From positions 1,684,501-1,748,500 of the forward strand of contig NC_020830.1 in NCBI RefSeq assembly GCF_000152945.2: 64,000 nt of DNA, given 5' to 3'. Positions 9,408 to 17,937 of this stretch are shown here, piece by piece (positions within the stretch are counted from its first letter, which is position 1; each line of letters opens with the position of its first letter). Below the pieces are notes generated by a model that made no database searches, had not been told where the DNA came from, and saw only the letters and a list, made by a program, of their open reading frames with translations. The stretch is from Polaribacter sp. MED152. Its GTDB lineage: Bacteria > Bacteroidota > Bacteroidia > Flavobacteriales > Flavobacteriaceae. The position numbers were made by a program, and so were the translations under genes.

Positions 9408-10181
9408 TTAACCTGCAATCATATAACCACCATCTGCAGTATAAACGCCTCCAGTCATATAATTACCTGCATCTGAAGCTAGTAAACATGCCAAACCTAC
9501 CATTTCTTCTGGCATTCCCATTCTTGATGATGGTAAAGCTTTTTCTACTTTACTTAGTATTTTTTCATTTTGCCATAAGGCAGCACTAAACTTTGTTTTA
9601 ATTAAACCAGGACAAATGGCATTTGCTTTTACACCATACTTACCCCATTCTTTAGCCTGATTTTTTGTGAGCATTAAAATAGCAGCTTTACTTGTACTGT
9701 AAATACCTAAACCTAAACCTGGAGTTAAAGCTTCTACTGATGCTATATTAATTATACTGCCGTTTTTATTGGTCTGAAAATGTGGTAACACTAAATTTGA
9801 CAAAGACCAAGGAGCTTTTACATTGACATCCATAATTTTATCAAAAATTTCTGGAGAAACCTCTTCAATTGGCCCAAAAACAGGATTAATAGCTGCATTA
9901 TTTACCAAAATATCTATTCTACCAAAAGACTCGATTGTCTTATCAACCAAATTTTTTCGTTGGTCTTCTTTTCCTATATGACAAGCAATACCGATGGTAT
10001 CTAAACCTTGTTCTTTAAATTCTTTTGCAACTTCGTCACAAGCTTCTTGGTTTCTGCTAGAAATAACAACTTGTGCTCCTTGTTCTGCTAAACCTTTAGC
10101 AATAGCTTTACCTATACCTTTACTTGAACCTGTAATAACAGCAACTTTTCCTGATAAATTAAATTGATCTTTACTATGCAT
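9408..10181 (-). CDS. SDR family oxidoreductase
   Basis: A 257-residue short-chain dehydrogenase: TGSSKGIGKAI near residue 17, NNAA at about 97, catalytic Ser in NIASVEA, YSTSKAA and the C-terminal TADGGY. It differs from the other SDR in this operon, so the two are not recent duplicates. One base overlaps the stop of the large acyl-CoA dehydrogenase gene upstream. A role in beta-oxidation-like hydroxyacyl-CoA oxidation is inferred from its neighbours only. Confidence 0.9.
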   Translation of the reverse strand: MHSKDQFNLSGKVAVITGSSKGIGKAIAKGLAEQGAQVVISSRNQEACDEVAKEFKEQGLDTIGIACHIGKEDQRKNLVDKTIESFGRIDILVNNAAINPVFGPIEEVSPEIFDKIMDVNVKAPWSLSNLVLPHFQTNKNGSIINIASVEALTPGLGLGIYSTSKAAILMLTKNQAKEWGKYGVKANAICPGLIKTKFSAALWQNEKILSKVEKALPSSRMGMPEEMVGLACLLASDAGNYMTGGVYTADGGYMIAG

Positions 10182-11995
10182 TATATAATGTATTCTTTTT
10201 CATTTTTAATTGTTATAACTTCATTATTCATTAATGATTCAGCTAAAGAATTGGTTTTAGGTAACTCATATTTAAAGTAAAATTTCATGGTATGAATTTT
10301 ACTCTCATAAAACGTTTCTGTGTATTTTTTATCGTTATTACTTAAAGATTTTTTAGCATCAACAGCCATTTCTAACCACAACCAACTTAACACAACAATA
10401 CTCATATATTCCATAAATAAATTGGCATCTGCTAAATAACGTTCATAATTACCTTTCATAGCAAAAGGCATTAAATGACCAAGAATTTTTTGGGAGAGTT
10501 CTAATTTATCGCCTAAAATTTTAGCATATACTTTAAGATCTTCATCATTGCTTGCTGCAATAATAGTTTTTACTATTTCTGCAGATAATAATTCTAATCC
10601 TTTACCATTTTGCATAGGCACTTTTCTACCTAATAAATCTTGAGATTGAATACCTGTTGTACCTTCATATAAAGCAGAAATTCGAATATCTCTATAATAT
10701 TGTTGCAGGGTAAAATCGGTACAAAAACCATAACCTCCCAATACTTGCAAGCCATTATCTACAGATTCTGCACCTGCTTCTGATGGATATGTTTTTACAA
10801 TAGGAATAATCATTTCTAACAATAAATGATACTTTTCTTTTTCCTCTTTTGAAGTGGCTGTTGTTAATATATCTTGATATTTAGAGGCCAATAAAACTAA
10901 GCTTAAAGAACCTTCTACAATAGATTTTTGGAGCAATAACATTCGTCTAACATCTGGATGTTCTATAATAAGACTTTGCTTTTCAGTAGGGTTTTTCTTA
11001 CCATCTGCAGATAACTTTCTTCCTTGTGGTCTTTCATTCGCATATTGTAAAGAAGTTCTATATGCAGCCATTGCAATTGCTGCTGCACCTCTACCTACTG
11101 CAATTCTAGCACCATTCATCATTAAAAACATTTGGGCTAAACCTTTGTGTTCTTGACCAACTAACCAACCTCTACAATCATCAGAATCTCCAAAACCTAA
11201 ATGCGTAGTGCAATATCCTTTTTGGCCCATTTTCTGAAAATCGGCTACAGTCATTACATCATTATATTCTAAAGTTCCATCTTCTTTTAACCTGTTTTTT
11301 GGTACTACAAATAATGAGATTCCTTTAGTGCCTTTAGGAGCGCCTTCAATTCTTGCCAAAACTAAATGCACAATATTTTCTGCACCATTGTAATCGCCTC
11401 CAGAAATAAATATTTTTTGTCCTGTTATTTTGTAATAACCATCATTAGTTGGTGTGGCTTTAGTAACAACATCAGATAAAGAACTACCTGCTTGCGGTTC
11501 TGTTAAACACATGGTACCACCCCAAACTCCAGCCAACATATTTGGCACATATTTATCCTTTAAAACTTGCGAACCAAACTCTATAATTAATTCTGCAGCA
11601 CCTAATGTTAAACTAGGATAACCAGGTAAGTGATTATTGGCTGCATCCATAATATACACTGCTGCCTGAAATGCAGAAATTGGCATTTGTAAACCACCAT
11701 CATCATAATCGAAACAAGCAGAAATAATACCCATTTCTCCTGATTGATGCATTACTTCTTGAACTTGTTCGTGAACAATAACAGTTCCATCTTTATGATA
11801 TGCAGGATTTGCATCCATCTCTTGAAAGTAAGGATACATTTCTCTATCAGAAAAGTCTTTTACAGAATCTATAAATAGATTTAAAGATTCCATATCATGT
11901 TCTTGGAATCTTTCTCTTGAAAGTAAATCTTCTAATTTGTGAATATCATAAAGTATGTATTTCAATGTTTCTAAATCTACATACTTTTTTGACAT
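10181..11995 (-). CDS. Acyl-CoA dehydrogenase, long form with C-terminal domain
   Basis: A 604-residue acyl-CoA dehydrogenase of the long bacterial type (about 600 residues). It has LTEPQAGSSLSDV, the GRGAAAIAMAAYR region, LQVLGGYGFCTDF and YEGTTGIQSQDLLGRK, which carries the catalytic Glu in this subgroup, followed by the extra C-terminal helical domain. It is the first gene of the five-gene operon. A TATATTTG -7-like box and an inverted repeat lie 60-90 nt upstream. The preferred acyl chain cannot be told from sequence. Confidence 0.9.
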   Translation of the reverse strand: MSKKYVDLETLKYILYDIHKLEDLLSRERFQEHDMESLNLFIDSVKDFSDREMYPYFQEMDANPAYHKDGTVIVHEQVQEVMHQSGEMGIISACFDYDDGGLQMPISAFQAAVYIMDAANNHLPGYPSLTLGAAELIIEFGSQVLKDKYVPNMLAGVWGGTMCLTEPQAGSSLSDVVTKATPTNDGYYKITGQKIFISGGDYNGAENIVHLVLARIEGAPKGTKGISLFVVPKNRLKEDGTLEYNDVMTVADFQKMGQKGYCTTHLGFGDSDDCRGWLVGQEHKGLAQMFLMMNGARIAVGRGAAAIAMAAYRTSLQYANERPQGRKLSADGKKNPTEKQSLIIEHPDVRRMLLLQKSIVEGSLSLVLLASKYQDILTTATSKEEKEKYHLLLEMIIPIVKTYPSEAGAESVDNGLQVLGGYGFCTDFTLQQYYRDIRISALYEGTTGIQSQDLLGRKVPMQNGKGLELLSAEIVKTIIAASNDEDLKVYAKILGDKLELSQKILGHLMPFAMKGNYERYLADANLFMEYMSIVVLSWLWLEMAVDAKKSLSNNDKKYTETFYESKIHTMKFYFKYELPKTNSLAESLMNNEVITIKNEKEYII

Positions 11996-12053
11996 AATTT
12001 TGAGGTTTTATTTAAATGTACTGCTATAAATTAGCAAATACGTAATTTCATAC

Positions 12054-12088
12054 TTCCCAAATATAGGGAAAATTACTATGCATGCATA
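12054..12088 (-). promoter_or_regulatory. Promoter/operator region of the acyl-CoA catabolism operon
   Basis: Upstream of the long acyl-CoA dehydrogenase, the minus strand reads TATATTTG at 12065-12058, an exact match to the Bacteroidota -7 consensus TAnnTTTG. The box lies inside an inverted repeat TTCCC-N7-GGGAA (12054-12070). Ten bases further upstream is the perfect palindrome TATGCATGCATA (12077-12088). No good -33 TTG is seen. The arrangement suggests repressor control, but the regulator is unknown. Confidence 0.4.
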
Positions 12089-12147
12089 ATATAAAAACAG
12101 GTAAAATATATTGGCATATTTAAATAAGAACGTCTTACAAAAAGTAA

Positions 12148-12477
12148 TTAAAGTGAGTTCTTTATTTTTAGCAATTCTGCTTTTACAGCTTCTAGTCTGC
12201 TAATAACCTCATGCTTATTGAAAGTGCTTTCTGGGTTCTTTTTAAGCTGCTGTTTTGCCCCTTCTAAGGTGAAGCCTCTTTCCTTAACTAAATTAAAGAT
12301 AAGTTTAAAGTTATGAATATCATCTTGCGTAAAAAGTCTATTTCCTTTTTTATTTTTCTTTGGTTTGATGATATCAAACTCCTTTTCCCAAAACCGAATT
12401 AATGAGGTGTTTACATCAAAAGCAGATGCAACTTCGCCAATCTTATAATATCTTTTTTCGGGTAAATCTATATACAT
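12148..12477 (-). CDS. MerR family transcriptional regulator
   Basis: A 109-residue protein with an N-terminal MerR-type winged helix: KRYYKIGEVASAFDVNTSLIRFWEKEF, recognition and wing, then GNRLFTQDDIHNFKLI and a short helical tail. It lacks a clear ligand-binding domain. It follows the M23 peptidase gene by 14 nt on the same strand, an arrangement common in Flavobacteriia, so the two are probably one operon. Targets are unknown. It ends about 150 nt from the acyl-CoA operon, but on the far side of that operon's promoter, and nothing shows it controls it. Confidence 0.88.
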   Translation of the reverse strand: MYIDLPEKRYYKIGEVASAFDVNTSLIRFWEKEFDIIKPKKNKKGNRLFTQDDIHNFKLIFNLVKERGFTLEGAKQQLKKNPESTFNKHEVISRLEAVKAELLKIKNSL

Positions 12478-12491
12478 AAAATAGGCCTAAA

Positions 12492-13454
12492 TTAATCGTA
12501 AGATTGACTTTCTTCTGAGGTTTGCTGCAAGTTTGCAAACTCTTCTAAGGTTAAATCTCCATAATAAAAGTTTATCGGATTTAAAGCCACATCATTTTTA
12601 TGAACCTCATAATGCAAGTGTGGAGCTACAGATAAACCTGTGTTACCAACATAACCAATTAAGTCTCCTCTTTTTATAGTTTCTCCTCTTTTTACTACCA
12701 TTTTGCTTAAGTGAGCATAAATGGTTTTATAACCATAACCATGATCTATGTAAATTACTTTACCAAATGTAGAGCTTCTTTGGGCTCTATAGATTTTTCC
12801 ATTTCCTGAGGCGTAAACAGGTGTGCCTTTTGGAGCTGTAAAATCCATTCCTTTATGAAACTTATTGATTTTTAAAATAGGATGCATTCTCATTTTATAC
12901 CCAGAAGCCACATAAAAATCACCTTTTTTAACAGGTAAAATAGCTGGTATTGAAGCCAACATTTCTTCCTTTTCTTTTGCTAATGCAACTATTTCATCTA
13001 AAGATTTAGATTGCACCACCATTTGTTTAGATAAGATATCAACTTCTTTAGTTAGATTTTTAATTAGTTCAGAATTTTCAAATCCGTCTAAGTTTTTATA
13101 TCGATTTACACCACCAAAACCTGCTTTTCTTTGTTCTTCAGGTATTGGGTTTGCCTCAAAATAACTTCTATAAATATTATTATCTCGTTCTTGAAGCTGA
13201 GATAATATAGAAGCACTTTCTTCTAATCTCTTATTAATTAACTCGTAATGAAACTTTAAGTTTTCTAATTCTCTTTTTTGAGCACGTTCTGAAGGAGAAG
13301 TAATTATTTGACTAAAGCCAATAAAACCAATGAACGCAATAAGAATCACACCTAAAAAGCTAAATAATATTTTACGATAATAATCGCTCTTCTTTACAGC
13401 AATTTTTCTGTAAGAAAGCGTATCCTCATCATAATAATATTTTACTTTTGCCAT
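12492..13454 (-). CDS. M23 family metallopeptidase (LytM-type) with membrane anchor and coiled coil
   Basis: A 320-residue protein: short cytoplasmic N-terminus, one membrane helix (FLGVILIAFIGFIGF, about 30-48), a coiled-coil stretch (about 55-165) and a C-terminal M23 domain. The zinc and catalytic motifs are intact: HPILK with HKGMDF (HxxxD) and HLHYEV (HxH). It is predicted to act on peptidoglycan cross-links in the periplasm or regulate such enzymes. A TAAATTTG box on the minus strand (13531-13524) about 70 nt upstream is a possible -7 element. Confidence 0.9.
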   Translation of the reverse strand: MAKVKYYYDEDTLSYRKIAVKKSDYYRKILFSFLGVILIAFIGFIGFSQIITSPSERAQKRELENLKFHYELINKRLEESASILSQLQERDNNIYRSYFEANPIPEEQRKAGFGGVNRYKNLDGFENSELIKNLTKEVDILSKQMVVQSKSLDEIVALAKEKEEMLASIPAILPVKKGDFYVASGYKMRMHPILKINKFHKGMDFTAPKGTPVYASGNGKIYRAQRSSTFGKVIYIDHGYGYKTIYAHLSKMVVKRGETIKRGDLIGYVGNTGLSVAPHLHYEVHKNDVALNPINFYYGDLTLEEFANLQQTSEESQSYD

Positions 13455-13523
13455 ATTGTGAAATATACTATTTTTGTGTTTGTATTACAGATTTCTTGGA
13501 AAACTTTTCAATACAAGAACTCA

Positions 13524-13531
13524 CAAATTTA
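13524..13531 (-). promoter_or_regulatory. Possible -7 box for the M23 peptidase operon
   Basis: Minus strand TAAATTTG matches TAnnTTTG exactly and would place the transcript start some 60-65 nt ahead of the ATG at 13454. A -33 TTG at the usual spacing is not evident (the nearest is only 12 nt away), so the call is weak. Confidence 0.3.
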
Positions 13532-13588
13532 CGAAATGTTTTACAACTGCTTTTTTAGGGCAGTTATTTTAAAAATATATTAACATAA

Positions 13589-13602
13589 TCCAACTTGTTG
13601 GA
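13589..13602 (+). promoter_or_regulatory. Inverted repeat / hairpin just upstream of alaS
   Basis: TCCAACTTGTTGGA lies 12 nt ahead of the alaS ATG. As DNA it is a dyad with 6-bp arms; as RNA it can fold into a 5-bp stem closed by a CUUG tetraloop right where the ribosome would bind. E. coli alanyl-tRNA synthetase is known to repress its own gene through a palindrome near the start, so an autoregulatory role is conceivable. Confidence 0.35.
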
Positions 13603-13614
13603 AACTTCTTTTTT

Positions 13615-16236
13615 ATGAAATCTCAAGATATTCGCGCTACTTTTTTAGACTTTTTTCAGAAAAAATCACACTTGGTAGTTCCTTCTGCACCAATGGTTAC
13701 AAAAGATGATCCAACATTGATGTTTGTAAATTCTGGAATGGCGCCTTTCAAAGAATATTTTCTTGGGAATGCAACTCCGAAAAAGAATAGAATTACAGAT
13801 TCGCAAAAATGTTTACGTGTTTCAGGTAAACATAATGATTTAGAAGAAGTTGGGTATGATACCTATCATCATACATTATTTGAAATGTTAGGAAATTGGT
13901 CTTTTGGAGATTACTTTAAGAAAGAAGCAATTGCTTGGGCTTGGGAGTTATTGACAGAAGTTTATAAGATCGATAAAGATATTCTTTACGTAACTGTTTT
14001 TGAAGGTTCAGAAGATGCAGACCAACTAAACATGGATACTGAAGCCTATGATATTTGGAAAGAATATATAGCTGAAGATAGAATATTAAAAGGAAATAAG
14101 AAGGACAATTTTTGGGAAATGGGAGAACAAGGACCTTGTGGACCATGTTCTGAAATTCATGTTGATATTCGTTCTGCAGAAGAAAAAGCAAAGCTTGATG
14201 GACGTACTTTAATTAATGAAGACCATCCTCAAGTTGTAGAGATTTGGAACCTTGTTTTTATGCAGTACAATCGTAAAGCAAATGGTACTTTAGAAGAATT
14301 ACCAAACAAGCATATAGATACTGGAATGGGATTTGAACGTTTATGTATGGTATTACAAAACGTACAATCTAATTATGATACTGATGTTTTTACACCAATT
14401 ATTAGAGAAATTGGTACAATTACCAACACTTCTTATGGTAAAAATGAAAAACAAGATATTGCAACAAGAGTAATTTCAGATCATGTTAGAGCTGTTGCAT
14501 TTTCTATAGCAGATGGTCAGTTACCTAGTAATACAGGAGCTGGTTATGTTATTCGTAGAATTTTACGAAGAGCTGTAAGATATGGTTTCACATTCTTAAA
14601 TAAAAAAGAGCCCTTTATTTATAGGTTAGTATCTATTTTATCAGATAAAATGGGTAAAGCTTTCCCTGAGCTAAAAAGCCAAAAACAATTAATAGAGAAT
14701 GTAATTAAAGAAGAAGAAACTTCATTCTTAAGAACCTTAGACCAAGGTTTAGTTTTATTAGACGGAATTATCGAAAACTCAAAATCAAAAGAAATTTCTG
14801 GAGATAAAGTTTTTGAATTGTATGATACTTTTGGTTTCCCTATAGATTTAACTGCTTTAATTTTATCTGAAAAAGGCTATACTTTAGACGAGAAAGGCTT
14901 TGAAGAAGAATTACAAAAGCAAAAAAATAGATCTAGGGCTGCAAGTGAAATGTCTACAGATGATTGGACAATTTTAATTGATGATGCTGTAGAAGAATTT
15001 ATTGGATATGACTTTTTAGAAGCAAATGTTAAACTAACAAGATATAGAAAAGTAACCTCTAAGAAAGATGGTGAAATGTATCAATTAGTATTTAACTTAA
15101 CTCCTTTTTATCCAGAAGGTGGAGGTCAAGTAGGTGATAAAGGTTACTTAGAAGATACTCATGGAGATGTGGTATATATTTTAGACACCAAAAAAGAAAA
15201 CAATGTAATTATACATTTTGCCAAAAACCTCCCACAAAATTTAGATGCAAACTTTAAAGCAGTTGTAGATGAAAAACAACGTTATAGAACCGAATGTAAT
15301 CATACAGCTACACACCTATTGCATCAAGCATTAAGAGAAGTTTTAGGAACTCATGTAGAGCAAAAAGGCTCTGCTGTTCATTCTAAATACTTACGCTTTG
15401 ATTTTTCTCACTTTTCTAAGTTAACTACAGAAGAATTACAAGATGTAGAAAACTTTGTCAATGCACGTATTTCTGGTAAATTACCTTTAGAAGAAAGCAG
15501 AAACATAACTATGGAAAAAGCAATTGCAGATGGTGCAATGGCTTTATTTGGCGAAAAATATGGTGATACTGTTAGAGCAATTAAATTTGGTAAATCTATA
15601 GAACTTTGTGGTGGAACTCACGTAAAAAATACAGGCGATATTTGGCATTTTAAAATAAAATCTGAAGGAGCTGTAGCAGCAGGAATTCGTAGAATTGAAG
15701 CTATTACAAATGATGCTGTTAAAGACTTTTATTTTGATAACAACAGAACATTATTTGAAATTAAAGATTTATTAAACAACACAAAAAATCCTGTTAAAGC
15801 TGTTCAAAAACTTCAAGACGAAAATACTGAATTACAAAAGCAAGTAGAACAGCTATTAAAAGAAAAGGCGCAAAACCTTTCTGGAGAGATAAAAAATCAA
15901 CTTCAAGAAATAAACGGAGTTCAATTTTTAGCCACTAAAGTAGATTTAGATGCTAATGGAATAAAGAATTTGGCTTTTAGTTTAGGTAAAGAACATCAAA
16001 ATTTATTTTTGCTATTTGCTTCTGCTCCAAGTAACGAAAAAGCATTGTTAACTTGTTATATTTCTAAAGAATTAGCAAACGAAAGAGGTTATAATGCAGG
16101 AACTGTTGTTAGAGAATTAGGGAAATTAATTCATGGAGGTGGAGGTGGCCAGCCATTTTTTGCTACTGCAGGTGGTAGAAATCCTGGTGGAATTCCTAAA
16201 GCTTTAGAAAAAGCGAAAGATTATTTAACAGCCTAA
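13615..16236 (+). CDS. alaS: Alanine--tRNA ligase
   Basis: An 873-residue alanyl-tRNA synthetase that charges tRNA-Ala with alanine. The class II catalytic domain is at the N-terminus ([36 protein letters not shown]). The editing domain shows its metal ligands in HTATHLLHQ and [10 protein letters not shown]. The C-terminus has a coiled coil and the C-Ala domain ending [14 protein letters not shown]. Length and order are normal for the family. The start is supported by the conserved N-terminus [14 protein letters not shown]. It is divergent from the M23 gene. Confidence 0.98.
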   Translation: MKSQDIRATFLDFFQKKSHLVVPSAPMVTKDDPTLMFVNSGMAPFKEYFLGNATPKKNRITDSQKCLRVSGKHNDLEEVGYDTYHHTLFEMLGNWSFGDYFKKEAIAWAWELLTEVYKIDKDILYVTVFEGSEDADQLNMDTEAYDIWKEYIAEDRILKGNKKDNFWEMGEQGPCGPCSEIHVDIRSAEEKAKLDGRTLINEDHPQVVEIWNLVFMQYNRKANGTLEELPNKHIDTGMGFERLCMVLQNVQSNYDTDVFTPIIREIGTITNTSYGKNEKQDIATRVISDHVRAVAFSIADGQLPSNTGAGYVIRRILRRAVRYGFTFLNKKEPFIYRLVSILSDKMGKAFPELKSQKQLIENVIKEEETSFLRTLDQGLVLLDGIIENSKSKEISGDKVFELYDTFGFPIDLTALILSEKGYTLDEKGFEEELQKQKNRSRAASEMSTDDWTILIDDAVEEFIGYDFLEANVKLTRYRKVTSKKDGEMYQLVFNLTPFYPEGGGQVGDKGYLEDTHGDVVYILDTKKENNVIIHFAKNLPQNLDANFKAVVDEKQRYRTECNHTATHLLHQALREVLGTHVEQKGSAVHSKYLRFDFSHFSKLTTEELQDVENFVNARISGKLPLEESRNITMEKAIADGAMALFGEKYGDTVRAIKFGKSIELCGGTHVKNTGDIWHFKIKSEGAVAAGIRRIEAITNDAVKDFYFDNNRTLFEIKDLLNNTKNPVKAVQKLQDENTELQKQVEQLLKEKAQNLSGEIKNQLQEINGVQFLATKVDLDANGIKNLAFSLGKEHQNLFLLFASAPSNEKALLTCYISKELANERGYNAGTVVRELGKLIHGGGGGQPFFATAGGRNPGGIPKALEKAKDYLTA

Positions 16237-16311
16237 TTAAACCTTATTGTAAAGTTAAAGTCTTAATTAATAGTAGATTACTATATATCTATTATTTTAT
16301 TATCTTTAACT

Positions 16312-17934
16312 ATGGCTTACCTAGATACGTATTCTGGAAATTGGACAGCTGCAGAAGCTAATCATTTATTAAGAAGAGCTTCTTTTGGTTGTTCTCAAGA
16401 TACCTTAACTGAGGCTTTAGAATTAGGTTTAACTGGCACAATTTCTAAACTTTTTGAAGCTCAGCCAATGCCTGAACCACCATTAAAGTACGAACTTGAT
16501 GGTACAGAAAGAGACGAAGTTTATGACCCAGAGGTAAATTATGGAGAAACTTGGGTAAATGCAGCTCCATACCCTATTTTACCCACACAACAAGCTACTA
16601 ATAAAGCTATAAGAGCTAGAAATCGTTCTTTATATGCTTGGACTTTTATTCAAATGCAAGAGTCTGGTATTTCTATCAGAGAAAAGCTTACGCTATTTTG
16701 GCACAACCATTTTGTATCTGTAAACACCAATCCTCATAGAGAGTTTTATTACATTAATACGTTAAGAGAAAATGCTTTAGGCAACTTTAAAGAGCTTACC
16801 AAAAAAATTACAATAGACCCAAATATGTTGGTTTATTTGAGTGGAAACCAAAACACAAATTCTGCTCCTAACGAAAATTACGCAAGAGAACTTTTAGAAC
16901 TTTTTACCTTAGGTAAAGGTGCTGCTGTTGGTAATGGAGATTATACAAACTATACAGAGGATGATATTGTAGCCATCGCAAAAATTCTTACAGGGTGGAG
17001 AGTTAAAAGTCTACTAGACCCAGATACATTAACTCCGTTTTTCTCAAACTTTAATCATTCAAAAGGCAGTAAAACATTATCTCATAGATTTAATAATGCA
17101 GTTATTGAAGAAAATGGAGCGGATGAATATAAAGATTTAATTGATGTAATTTTTCAGCAAGAAGAGTGTTCAAAGTTCATTATTAGACAAATCTATAAAT
17201 GGTTTGTAAACTCTGAAATTACTGATGATATTGAGGTAAATGTAATTACACCTTTAGCCAAAATCTTAAGGGATAATGATTACGAAATTGCACCTGCATT
17301 AAAAGTAATACTAGCTTCAGATCACTTTTTTGAAAGTACATTTTGCATGATAAAAAATCCTATTGATTTAATGTTATCTGTAACAAAATCTTTACTTTTT
17401 GATGGGCCATCAACAACTATTAAAGAGCAATATGATTATGCTTTAGTATTATATTCTGCTTGTTTTGATTTGAATCAAGATATTTTTCATCATCCAGATG
17501 TTGCTGGGTGGAAAGCCTATTACCAAGCACCATTATTTTACAAAAGTTGGGTAAATAGTTTCTTATTGCCAAAAAGATTAGACTATTGTAGAATTATAGT
17601 TACAGGAGGTGATTTGGTTATCGATGATATAACCTATACAATTCCGCCTTTAATTCCGGTTTTAACCATAGTTTCAAAAATAGAAAATGCAACAGATCCT
17701 AATGTATTAATAAGATCTTTATCTAATTTGTTATTTAATTACGAAGTTTCAGAAGAACAAATAACAAGTTTAAAAGAATTTTTAATACCTGGTTTACCCG
17801 ATTTTGAGTGGACAGTAGAATACAGTGAATATCTAGCAGATAGCACTAACATTACCTTAGTAGTTGCTGTAGATAAAAAGCTAAGAAACTTACTTTCTAT
17901 TATGGTTCAAATGTCTGAATTTCAAATAATGTAG
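16312..17934 (+). CDS. DUF1800 domain protein, no signal peptide
   Basis: A 540-residue DUF1800 protein: N-terminal AEANHLLRRASFGCSQ, then REKLTLFWHNHFVS, NENYARELLELFTLGKG, DIVAIAKILTGWR and, near the C-terminus, HPDVAGWKAYYQ, all hallmarks of the family. Its function is unknown. The frame upstream of the ATG is closed by a stop without another start, so there is no signal peptide. This contrasts with the partner DUF1501 gene, which begins 3 nt after its stop and is exported. DUF1800/DUF1501 pairs are common in Bacteroidota and Planctomycetes. A TATCTTTA box at 16301-16308 may be promoter-related. Confidence 0.9.
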   Translation: MAYLDTYSGNWTAAEANHLLRRASFGCSQDTLTEALELGLTGTISKLFEAQPMPEPPLKYELDGTERDEVYDPEVNYGETWVNAAPYPILPTQQATNKAIRARNRSLYAWTFIQMQESGISIREKLTLFWHNHFVSVNTNPHREFYYINTLRENALGNFKELTKKITIDPNMLVYLSGNQNTNSAPNENYARELLELFTLGKGAAVGNGDYTNYTEDDIVAIAKILTGWRVKSLLDPDTLTPFFSNFNHSKGSKTLSHRFNNAVIEENGADEYKDLIDVIFQQEECSKFIIRQIYKWFVNSEITDDIEVNVITPLAKILRDNDYEIAPALKVILASDHFFESTFCMIKNPIDLMLSVTKSLLFDGPSTTIKEQYDYALVLYSACFDLNQDIFHHPDVAGWKAYYQAPLFYKSWVNSFLLPKRLDYCRIIVTGGDLVIDDITYTIPPLIPVLTIVSKIENATDPNVLIRSLSNLLFNYEVSEEQITSLKEFLIPGLPDFEWTVEYSEYLADSTNITLVVAVDKKLRNLLSIMVQMSEFQIM

Positions 17935-17937
17935 GTT

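Noticed and set aside
12131-12138. CGTCTTAC as a second ECF-type -10
   Set aside because: No GTAAC-like -35 lies 16 nt upstream.
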